Assembly: GCA_945863085.1 (NCBI GenBank)
Contig: CAMBCD010000071.1
Span: forward strand, 1-10,727
DNA from: Bordetella parapertussis
GTDB lineage: Bacteria; Pseudomonadota; Gammaproteobacteria; Burkholderiales; SG8-41
Reading direction: 5' to 3'
DNA: 10,727 bases
The position numbers were made by a program, and so were the translations under genes. Within the stretch, counting starts at the first letter, position 1. Each line of letters opens with the position of its first letter. This document shows positions 1-5,964 of this stretch, in pieces. The notes below the pieces were generated by a model, which did no database searches, was not told where the DNA came from, and worked only from the letters and a program-made list of their open reading frames with translations.

Positions 1-2
1 CT

Positions 3-278
3 CCATACATAACTACTGCAACCTACAGACACTCGGCGAACGATTTCGTTTGCCAAGATGGGGTTGTTCACATTCGTGCCGGTCGCTACGCTGGTTACAC
101 CGACGGGGCGCAACACAACTACAGTGGTGCCATTGAAATTGGGCGCTTACGCGATGGTTCGCTTGTCGTAGGGGAATCGACGTATTCGTCGGCGACTTCA
201 ACGTTCGTTTTTCGTGAAGTTCGTCAGACCGTTTCATACATTCGATTGTCTCCATATATCTCCCCGTCAGCAAAATGA
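3..278 (+). CDS. 3' end of an unrecognised protein-coding gene (partial, 5' end outside window)
   Basis: A reading frame is open from the window edge for 91 codons and ends at TGA 276-278. It contains no ATG, so it is a C-terminal fragment. The translation alternates hydrophobic and polar residues in a beta-strand-like way (for example DGVVHIRAGRYAGYTDG, then GAIEIGRLRDGSLVVGEST) and ends ISPSAK. I see no membrane segment, catalytic motif or recognisable family. The DNA is visibly less G+C-rich than the genes to its right and uses codons such as TTA, CGA and AGA that they largely avoid, which may point to horizontally acquired material. It is followed directly by REP-like palindromes. The absence of stops over 91 codons and the plausible composition support it being coding, but it could be a remnant. 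Function unknown. Confidence 0.5.
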   Translation, partial: PYITTATYRHSANDFVCQDGVVHIRAGRYAGYTDGAQHNYSGAIEIGRLRDGSLVVGESTYSSATSTFVFREVRQTVSYIRLSPYISPSAK

Positions 279-299
279 GCTTGAGGTCGAGGTAGCGCG

Positions 300-428
300 G
301 TAGGGCGGATAAGTCGCGAAGCGGCGCCATCCGCCGCATGTGATCTTGTCACTGCGTAATCATCCGGCGGATAACGTCGCTGCGCTCCTTCCCCCAAGAG
401 GACTTCCTTCGGGGCGCATCCGCCCTAC
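300..428. repeat. REP-like inverted pair of palindromic elements
   Basis: Two palindromic units face each other. The left unit (300-340) starts GTAGGGCGGAT-like and closes with ATCCGCCGCATG. The right unit (361-428) starts CATCCGGCGGAT and closes with ATCCGCCCTAC. The outer arms are an exact 11-bp inverted repeat (300-310 against 418-428), and the inner arms match in 11 of 12 positions (329-340 against 361-372). Each unit can fold by itself, and the pair can fold as one long cruciform. This is the layout of extragenic REP/BIME elements, and the core resembles dispersed repeats common in proteobacterial genomes. The right unit also has a CCCCAAG...CTTCGGGG inner stem (392-414). Placed after one gene and before another, it could attenuate transcription. 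Copy number elsewhere cannot be seen here. Confidence 0.7.
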
Positions 429-430
429 AA

Positions 431-452
431 TTTCGCGGTTGTAATCGCGAAA
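431..452. promoter_or_regulatory. perfect 7-bp dyad upstream of srkA, possible operator
   Basis: TTTCGCG (431-437) is repeated in perfect inverted orientation as CGCGAAA (446-452) across an 8-bp spacer. Half-site centres are 15 bp apart. The dyad lies between the REP-like pair and the srkA start, just upstream of a weak -10-like TACAGT (457-462). Its position is right for a repressor or activator site, but a hairpin or the tail of the repeat element is also possible. I do not recognise the half-site as belonging to a named regulator. Confidence 0.35.
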
Positions 453-469
453 CTGCTACAGTGCGCGCC

Positions 470-1450
470 ATGAAACCCTATGCCGCACTGAATCCCGAAC
501 TCATACTTGACGCCATCGAATCCTGCTGCGACCTGCGCTGCGATGGCCGCTTGCAGGGGCTCAACAGTTATGAAAATCGCGTCTACCAGGTGTGGCTGGA
601 CGATGGTCAGTCGATTGTCGCCAAATTCTACCGTCCGCTGCGCTGGAGTACCGAGGCAATCCAGGAAGAGCAGGATTTCGCCACGGAACTCGCTGCGCGC
701 GAGCTGCCGGTGGTGGCGCCGCTGGCCTTCAACGGCCGTACGCTGCACGAACACGGCGGCTTCCAGTTTGCGCTGACGCCGCGCCGCGGCGGGCGCACGC
801 CGGAGCTGGATGATCCGGACACGCTGCAGTGGATGGGGCGTTTCATCGCACGTATCCATGCGGTGGGGCAGGTCAAACCTTTCGCGTATCGCCCGACGCT
901 GGACATCGAATCCTTTGCCTACGAGCCGGTGCAGTTCGTACTCGACAGCGAATTTGTGCCGGATGACCTCTACGACACCTATGCCAGCGTTGCCGAGGAT
1001 GTGGTCGAACGGATCGAGCGGCGCTGGGCCGCTGCCGGCGCAGTGCGCAACATCCGCCTGCACGGCGACTGCCATGCCGGCAACGTGTTGTGGACGGACG
1101 AGGGGCCGCATTTTGTCGATCTCGACGATGCACGCATGGGGCCGGCCGTGCAGGACCTGTGGATGTGCCTGTCGGGTGACCGCAAGTCGCAGCAGGCGCA
1201 GTTGCTGTCCGTGCTCGAAGGCTACTGCGAGTTTCGCGAATTTGACGTGGCGGAGCTGATGCTGGTCGAGGTGCTGCGCACGCTGCGCATCGTGCACTAC
1301 GCGGGATGGCTGGCGCGACGCTGGGACGATCCGGCTTTCCCGGCGAGTTTTCCCTTTTTCAACACCCAGCGTTACTGGCAGGATCACATCCTCGCGTTGC
1401 GCGAACAGGCAGCGGCGCTGGATGAGCCGCCTTTGCAATGGCAGCGTTGA
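470..1450 (+). CDS. srkA: stress response serine/threonine protein kinase SrkA (YihE/RdoA)
   Basis: This 326-residue protein matches the SrkA/YihE/RdoA family in length (E. coli 328) and motif order. It is a cytosolic Ser/Thr kinase with the choline-kinase/aminoglycoside-phosphotransferase fold, linked in enterics to envelope and oxidative stress and to countering programmed death. Visible features are the early motif NSYENRVYQV, Lys52 in VAKFYRP (ATP-binding lysine), the catalytic loop HGDCHAGN at 198-205 with Asp200, and the metal-binding VDLDDA with Asp217. An in-frame GTG at 461 would add three residues. ATG 470 is preferred because the family usually starts close to this point. No Shine-Dalgarno sequence is visible before either start. 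The gene heads a likely operon and overlaps the next gene by 13 bp. In E. coli this gene is controlled by Cpx, but no CpxR box was identified here. Confidence 0.93.
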   Translation: MKPYAALNPELILDAIESCCDLRCDGRLQGLNSYENRVYQVWLDDGQSIVAKFYRPLRWSTEAIQEEQDFATELAARELPVVAPLAFNGRTLHEHGGFQFALTPRRGGRTPELDDPDTLQWMGRFIARIHAVGQVKPFAYRPTLDIESFAYEPVQFVLDSEFVPDDLYDTYASVAEDVVERIERRWAAAGAVRNIRLHGDCHAGNVLWTDEGPHFVDLDDARMGPAVQDLWMCLSGDRKSQQAQLLSVLEGYCEFREFDVAELMLVEVLRTLRIVHYAGWLARRWDDPAFPASFPFFNTQRYWQDHILALREQAAALDEPPLQWQR

Positions 1451-2286
1451 AACGCATGCTGCTGCAGTTGCTGACGGTCACGGTTGCAGCCTATGTCATC
1501 GTGGTGCTTTTCACCTGGATGACGCAGGATCGCCTGATTTATTTTCCGCAGATCGGCGGTGTCGCAAGCTTGACGCCGGCGCAGGTCAAATTGCCGTTTG
1601 AAGAGCTGCGCATCCCCACCGCGGACGGGGAAACGCTGGCTGCATGGTGGGTTCCCGCCACACCATCGCGCGGCGCAGTGCTGCTGTTCCATGGCAATGC
1701 CGGCAGCATTGCCGACCGCATCGACTACCTGCCGCATTTTCATGCGATGGGATACGCAGTGCTGCTGGTGGATTACCGCGGTTACGGTGCGAGCACCGGA
1801 AAACCATCGGAGCAGGGCACCGATCTGGATGCGCAGGCAGCATGGCAGTGGTTGACCGTCGGGCGCGGCATCAAGCCCGGCGCCATCGTGCTGGCGGGTG
1901 AATCACTGGGCGGCGCCGTCGCCGCCGGGCTTGCCGCCCGTGTGCAGCCGCGGGCGCTGGTGTTGGTATCCACCTTCACTTCGGTTACGGATCTTGGCAG
2001 TGAAATCTATCCCTGGCTACCGGTGCGTTTGATTAGCCGCTACCGTTATGACACGCTGGCGTACCTGCGCAATTATCGCGGCCCGGTTCTGGTCGCCCAC
2101 AGCCGCGATGATGAAATCGTGCCCTTTGCGCATGGCGAACGCCTGTATGCGGCGGCGTCCGGTCACAAGACAATGCTGGAAATGCGCGGCGGCCATAACG
2201 AGAGTTTCCTGTTTTCGCAGCCGCCATGGGTGCGGACGGTGAGTGATTTTCTGGAGCATCATGCGGTATCTGCGGAAAACAAATAA
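1438..2286 (+). CDS. membrane-anchored alpha/beta hydrolase (YfhR/BEM46-like)
   Basis: The 282-residue product has an N-terminal hydrophobic segment (about residues 7-27) with no clear cleavage site, so it is probably an inner-membrane anchor. An alpha/beta-hydrolase domain follows. Visible motifs are the oxyanion-hole HGNAG (85-89), the strand and turn VDYRGYGAST (111-120), the nucleophile elbow GESLGG with Ser156, the acid in HSRDDEIVP (Asp224 or Asp225), and the catalytic His253 in GGHNE. Length and order fit the YfhR/BEM46/ABHD13 group, whose substrates are mostly unknown; acyl-ester or thioester hydrolysis is likely. The start overlaps the srkA 3' end by 13 bp in another frame, suggesting translational coupling. 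A start at ATG 1456 is possible and would shorten the anchor only slightly. The rssA-like gene follows after 19 bp. Confidence 0.88.
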   Translation: MAALKRMLLQLLTVTVAAYVIVVLFTWMTQDRLIYFPQIGGVASLTPAQVKLPFEELRIPTADGETLAAWWVPATPSRGAVLLFHGNAGSIADRIDYLPHFHAMGYAVLLVDYRGYGASTGKPSEQGTDLDAQAAWQWLTVGRGIKPGAIVLAGESLGGAVAAGLAARVQPRALVLVSTFTSVTDLGSEIYPWLPVRLISRYRYDTLAYLRNYRGPVLVAHSRDDEIVPFAHGERLYAAASGHKTMLEMRGGHNESFLFSQPPWVRTVSDFLEHHAVSAENK

Positions 2287-2305
2287 ATTCAGGATTGATT
2301 GAAAA

Positions 2306-3112
2306 ATGAAAAGAGATCTGAAAATCGGCATTGCCCTGGGCTCCGGCTCTGCGCGCGGCTGGTCGCATATCGGGGTGCTGCGTGCGCTGGAGAAGGCCGG
2401 CATCAAGCCGCAGATCGTCTGCGGTTCATCCATCGGCGCGCTGGTCGGCGCCGTATACGCGGATGGGGACCTGGATGCGCTGGAAGAATGGGTGCTCGAT
2501 CTGACCTGGCGCAAGGTGCTCGGTTTTTTTGATATCAGTTTCAGCGGCGGTTTTCTGAAAGGCGCAAAACTGATTTCCTTCATGCGCGACAACCTGCTGG
2601 ACAAGCGGGTGGAAGACCTGGCGCTGCCTTTCGGCGCCGTGGCGACAGATCTGCGCAGCGGTCGCGAGATCTGGCTGCGCGAGGGCATTGCCACCGACGT
2701 GGTGCGGGCGTCGATCGCAACGCCGGGGCTGTTCACGCCCTGTGAGCTTGACGGCCGCTTGCTGGTCGATGGTGCGCTGGTGAACCCGGTGCCGGTATCC
2801 CTGTGCCGGGCGATGGGGGCCGATTTCGTCATCGGCGTCGATCTGGGTTCAGGCATTGCCGGCCGTTATGTGCGCGGCCGCCCCCGCGATCGCCAGCCGA
2901 ACATGATCGAAGTCGTTGCGGAAAGCATCAGCATCATGCAGGTGCGCATTACCCGCAGCCGGCTTGCCGGGGAACCTGCTGATGTGCTGATCGCCCCCCG
3001 GCTGGGAAACATGGGGGCACTCGATTATCACCGTGCTGCGGAGTCGGTCAAAGAGGGGCGCGCGGCGGCCGAACTGATGCTGCCGCAGATCCAGCAGTTG
3101 CTGGACGAATGA
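2306..3112 (+). CDS. rssA: patatin-like phospholipase family protein, RssA-like
   Basis: This 268-residue patatin-fold protein closely resembles E. coli RssA across its N terminus (KIGIALGSGSARGWSHIGVL). It has the glycine-rich oxyanion loop GSGSARG (12-18), the nucleophile elbow GSSIG with Ser42, and the catalytic-dyad Asp155 in VDGALVNPVP. Patatin-like enzymes hydrolyse acyl esters of lipids with a Ser-Asp dyad. The physiological substrate of RssA is not established. There is no signal peptide or membrane segment, so it is probably cytosolic or peripherally membrane-associated. Only 19 bp separate it from the hydrolase gene, making it the likely third gene of the srkA operon. A weak AGGA (2291-2294) lies 11 nt before the ATG. 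It converges on the minus-strand response-regulator gene with 36 bp between them, and I see no intrinsic terminator there. Confidence 0.9.
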   Translation: MKRDLKIGIALGSGSARGWSHIGVLRALEKAGIKPQIVCGSSIGALVGAVYADGDLDALEEWVLDLTWRKVLGFFDISFSGGFLKGAKLISFMRDNLLDKRVEDLALPFGAVATDLRSGREIWLREGIATDVVRASIATPGLFTPCELDGRLLVDGALVNPVPVSLCRAMGADFVIGVDLGSGIAGRYVRGRPRDRQPNMIEVVAESISIMQVRITRSRLAGEPADVLIAPRLGNMGALDYHRAAESVKEGRAAAELMLPQIQQLLDE

Positions 3113-3148
3113 GTCTGCTGCTGGTGCGAGGACTGAGGGTTGCGACGG

Positions 3149-3934
3149 CTAAGGCAGGCCGAGCGCGTCTTTGGCGTGACGCACGAGAGTATCCGGCTTC
3201 ACGGGTGTGTTGTGATAGCCCGAGGCCCCGTAGGCCAGTGCGGCGACGATGTCATCGCGTTCGGCGCGCGCAGTCACCACGATGATCGGCGTTGACTTGA
3301 ATTCCGGGTGTTCGTGCAGTTTGCCAAGCACGTCCAGGCCAACGGCATCGCGCATTTCGACATCGATGATGATCAGGTCGGGCAGCGGCGGTTTGGCGAG
3401 TGCGGCGGCGATTTCGCCGCGGTTGGCTGCGCCGCGGATGTCAAAACCGGCCTGCATCAGGCCGCGCGCCGCGGCCAGTGCCTCCGCTTCGTGGCTGTCG
3501 ATGACCAGGATCACGTGTTTGCTGTCGCTGCCGCCGCGTGGCGTGATCGGTTTGCCCGGGCGGTTGAGGATGCTGATCTGGTAGCCGGCCTTGAGCTTGC
3601 GCGCGCCTGAGATCGTGCCTTCGGCTTCGCGCCGCTGCTGCAGGGTCGGCTCCTTCGGCCGTTCGCTGAGAAAACTTTCCAGTTCGGCGACGGCTGCAGG
3701 TGCCGCTGTCGGTGCCGCGGCCGGCAGGATTTCGATATAGCCTTCGTTGGCCAGCGCCTCCAGTGCTGCGGCGATGTCGCCGGCGCGCGGAAATTTTTCC
3801 CGCATGTTTCCGGCGGTGGCCCGCGCGCCCACCGCGGCAAGCAGTCCTTTGATGCCCGGTTTCAGTTTGCCCGGTTTGGCCGCGACTTCAGCGAGTCCCT
3901 TGGCCGTGGTGCGATAAAAGTTTTTTTCAGTCAT
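3149..3934 (-). CDS. response-regulator-like protein with N-terminal winged-helix-like module and degenerate receiver
   Basis: A 261-residue two-domain protein. Residues about 5-70 form a small helical module (FYRTTAKGLAEVAAKPGKL, then an aLeaLaneGyIeIL-type recognition helix and wing). Residues 71-137 are an Ala/Pro-rich, charged linker. Residues about 138-261 are a CheY-like receiver. Aligned by spacing to CheY, the phospho-acceptor is Asp191 (LIIIDVEMRD) and the switch threonine is Thr221 (VVTARAE), 30 residues later as expected. The acidic pair is Asp146-Ser147 instead of Asp-Asp, and the conserved lysine 22 residues after Thr221 is Thr243 (GYHNTPVKP). There is no DNA-binding or enzymatic output domain at the C terminus. 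The receiver may be phosphorylation-independent or only weakly switchable. The gene begins 20 bp after the flavoprotein gene on the same strand, so they are probably co-transcribed. A GGAA lies 10 nt before the ATG. Confidence 0.85.
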   Translation of the reverse strand: MTEKNFYRTTAKGLAEVAAKPGKLKPGIKGLLAAVGARATAGNMREKFPRAGDIAAALEALANEGYIEILPAAAPTAAPAAVAELESFLSERPKEPTLQQRREAEGTISGARKLKAGYQISILNRPGKPITPRGGSDSKHVILVIDSHEAEALAAARGLMQAGFDIRGAANRGEIAAALAKPPLPDLIIIDVEMRDAVGLDVLGKLHEHPEFKSTPIIVVTARAERDDIVAALAYGASGYHNTPVKPDTLVRHAKDALGLP

Positions 3935-3954
3935 GGCGATTTTATTCCGGCTTA

Positions 3955-5058
3955 TTATCCCAGCATTTCGGCAACATGATCCGCAATTGCCAGGGATGAC
4001 GTCAAACCCGGTGATTCGATACCGAACAGGTTAACAAGTTCCGGAATTCCGTGATCGCGCGGGCCGGAAAACGTGAAATCCTGCACGGGTTCTCCGGGGC
4101 CGGTGATGCGCGGCCGGATTCCGGTATAGCCCGGTTGCAGCGTGCCGTCCTTCAAGCCGGGGTAATAGCGGCGGATGGCTTCGTAAAACGAGGCTTCGCG
4201 GCTTTCGTCGAAGCGGTAGTCGATATTGTCGATCCAGCCGAAATCAGGGCCGAACTTGACCTGGCCGCCGAGATCAATGGTGACATGTACGCCCAGCCAG
4301 TCGGCGCGGGTCACCGGATAGACCAGGTGGTTAAACGGCGATTTCCCGGTCAGCGTGTAATAGTGGCCGATGGCGTAGTACGTCGGCGGGATGGTCTGCG
4401 CCGGAATGCCGGTGATGCTGCGCGCCACATCCGGCGCTTTGAGGCCGGCAGCATTGATTACGGTGCGGCATTCGATACTCATGGCTTCCGCGCCGCCGAC
4501 ATTGAGCACGATGCCGTCTGCGCCGGCCTTGCCGGACAGCACGGGGCTGGCCAGGGCCAGCGATGCGCCGTGCTCTTCGGCGTCACCGAGATAGGCAAGC
4601 ATCAGGCCGTGGCTGTCGATGACGCCGGTGGAGGGCGAGAAAAACCCGGCCGCCGTGCGCACACTGGGTTCCAGTTCCGCGAGTTCCTCCCGTGACAGCA
4701 GACGCAGGTCATCGACGCCATTGGTGCGGCCCTGTTCCATGTACTTGTGCATGGCCGGCACCTGCGCCTCTTCACAGGCGACGACGACCTTGCCGATGTT
4801 GCGGTGTTTCACGTCGTGTTCGGCGCAATAGCGGTACAGCGCCTGTTTGCCGGGCACGCACAGTTTTGCTTTCATCGACCCTGATGCGTAATAAATGCCG
4901 GCATGGATGACTTCGGAGTTGCGTGCGCTGGTGTGCGTGCCGAAAGATTCCTCGGCTTCCAGCATCACCACTTCGCGGCCGGCCATTGCCATGCGGCGCG
5001 CAATGGCCAAACCGACAACACCGGCGCCGATGACGACGCAATCTAGCTGTTCACTCAT
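3955..5058 (-). CDS. FAD-dependent oxidoreductase of the L-2-hydroxyglutarate oxidase (LhgO/L2HGDH) family
   Basis: The 367-residue DAO-fold flavoprotein begins with a Rossmann FAD site: GAGVVG at 11-16, with acidic Glu34 at the end of the second strand to bind the adenosine ribose. NSEVIHAGIYYASGSMKAKL (47-66) is the hallmark shared with E. coli LhgO and mammalian L2HGDH. The second FAD contact NAAGL is at 202-206, GVHVTIDLGG at 257-265, YTGIRPR at 311-317, and the C-terminal FAD-binding stretch FGIESPGLTSSLAIA at 345-359. Known relatives oxidise L-2-hydroxyglutarate to 2-oxoglutarate and pass electrons to the respiratory chain. At 367 residues it is shorter than E. coli LhgO, so a different 2-hydroxyacid or amine substrate is possible. 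It is divergently transcribed from the DUF3025-like gene with a 72-bp shared region and is followed at 20 bp by the response-regulator-like gene. Confidence 0.88.
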   Translation of the reverse strand: MSEQLDCVVIGAGVVGLAIARRMAMAGREVVMLEAEESFGTHTSARNSEVIHAGIYYASGSMKAKLCVPGKQALYRYCAEHDVKHRNIGKVVVACEEAQVPAMHKYMEQGRTNGVDDLRLLSREELAELEPSVRTAAGFFSPSTGVIDSHGLMLAYLGDAEEHGASLALASPVLSGKAGADGIVLNVGGAEAMSIECRTVINAAGLKAPDVARSITGIPAQTIPPTYYAIGHYYTLTGKSPFNHLVYPVTRADWLGVHVTIDLGGQVKFGPDFGWIDNIDYRFDESREASFYEAIRRYYPGLKDGTLQPGYTGIRPRITGPGEPVQDFTFSGPRDHGIPELVNLFGIESPGLTSSLAIADHVAEMLG

Positions 5059-5130
5059 GAGTTGCTGCTGGATAGTTGCGGGAAGCCGGCAAGTTTACTT
5101 GAAAACGCTGTTGCGACGTACACTAGGCGC

Positions 5131-5964
5131 ATGGACGAGTGGAATGCGGACTTTGCGCAGCAGTCGCCGCCGCTGAAGACGCTGCGCGCAGCGTCGCGGC
5201 AGATTGCCGGCAGTGATTGGCCGGCGTTGTCGCGATTGCAGGAAGTCATCACGCGCGCCGGCATACGCACCGCATCCGGCCTGCCGCTGCAGCTGGTACC
5301 GCCTGCAGCCGACGGTGAATCATACGAACAACGCCTCTATGCCCGGGGGGAGCTGGAATTTCGCGAACGCAACTGGCACGACCTGTTCAATGTCCTGGTG
5401 TGGCTGACGTTTCCGCGGGCCAAGGCGGCGCTGAACGCGCGTCACCATGCGGCCTTGCCCGCAGGCAGGGCAGGCGGGCGCGGAGCGGTGCGCGACGCGC
5501 TGACGCTGTTCGATGAAAGTGGCGTCATCGTGGTTTCCGCCGATGCGGAGCTGCTGCAGATGATCCGCGGGTTCTGCTGGAAACCCTTGTTCTGGGAGCG
5601 TCGCGCTGAAGTGATCTCCAGCATGGATTTCCTGCTGTTCGGCCATGCCTTGTGTGAAAAGGCGCTCGCGCCGTACAAGGGCATCACCGGGCGCGGACTG
5701 TTGCTGGAGGTGGATCGGGATTTCCTGGAATTGCCGCCGGCGGAACGGTTGACGCAGATCGACTCCCGTGTGGCATCGTGGATAAGTGATCCGCTGGCCT
5801 TGTGCCATACCCATGAACTCGCGCCGCTGCCGGTGCTCGGAGTTCCGGGCTGGTGTGCTGACAATGAACAGTCCGCCTATTACGAGGATCGTGATCATTT
5901 CCGGCCGGGCAGGGCGCGTCGCAGGCCTGTTGCGGATCCCGCGGCTGCGGAGAAAATCCGGTGA
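5131..5964 (+). CDS. DUF3025-like protein of unknown function
   Basis: A 277-residue protein that I assign to the DUF3025 family from its conserved blocks: a GELEFRERNWHDLFN block at 73-87 continuing into a WLTFPRAKAALN block, RDALTLFDESG at 121-131, and an N-terminal Trp-rich start. Near the C terminus LPVLGVPGWC at 234-243 is followed by a Tyr/Asp/His-rich stretch. No signal peptide or membrane segment is visible. The biochemical role of the family is unknown. An upstream in-frame ATG at 5062 would add 23 residues but would begin 4 bp from the divergent gene's start and leave no promoter space. ATG 5131 is therefore chosen. A -10-like TACACT (5119-5124) sits six nt before this ATG, which would give a leaderless or nearly leaderless mRNA. 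The stop overlaps the dtd start (GTGA), so the two genes are coupled. Confidence 0.8.
   Translation: MDEWNADFAQQSPPLKTLRAASRQIAGSDWPALSRLQEVITRAGIRTASGLPLQLVPPAADGESYEQRLYARGELEFRERNWHDLFNVLVWLTFPRAKAALNARHHAALPAGRAGGRGAVRDALTLFDESGVIVVSADAELLQMIRGFCWKPLFWERRAEVISSMDFLLFGHALCEKALAPYKGITGRGLLLEVDRDFLELPPAERLTQIDSRVASWISDPLALCHTHELAPLPVLGVPGWCADNEQSAYYEDRDHFRPGRARRRPVADPAAAEKIR
5949..5961 (+). promoter_or_regulatory. ribosome binding site supporting the GTG start of dtd
   Basis: GGAG at 5949-5952 lies 8 nt before GTG 5961, inside the end of the upstream gene. It supports the GTG as the real initiation codon and translational coupling to the DUF3025-like gene. Confidence 0.6.

Noticed and set aside
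13..339. 108-codon minus-strand frame at the left edge
   Set aside because: It begins inside the REP-like unit and lies opposite a more convincing plus-strand partial gene. Composition is not protein-like.
461..469. GTG start giving SrkA three more residues
   Set aside because: No ribosome-binding site, and the ATG three codons later matches the usual family start.
425..1438. 337-codon minus-strand frame
   Set aside because: Antisense to srkA, whose kinase motifs are unambiguous. The protein has no recognisable motif and its end lies in the REP-like region.
2017..2856. 279-codon minus-strand frame across the hydrolase/patatin boundary
   Set aside because: Ser/Pro/Arg-rich shadow spanning two well supported plus-strand genes.
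4051..4695. 214-codon plus-strand frame
   Set aside because: Antisense to the flavoprotein gene, whose FAD motifs and family signature are clear.
5062..5130. Upstream ATG start for the DUF3025-like protein
   Set aside because: It would start within 4 bp of the divergent gene's start, leaving no room for promoters, and the extra residues resemble no family sequence.
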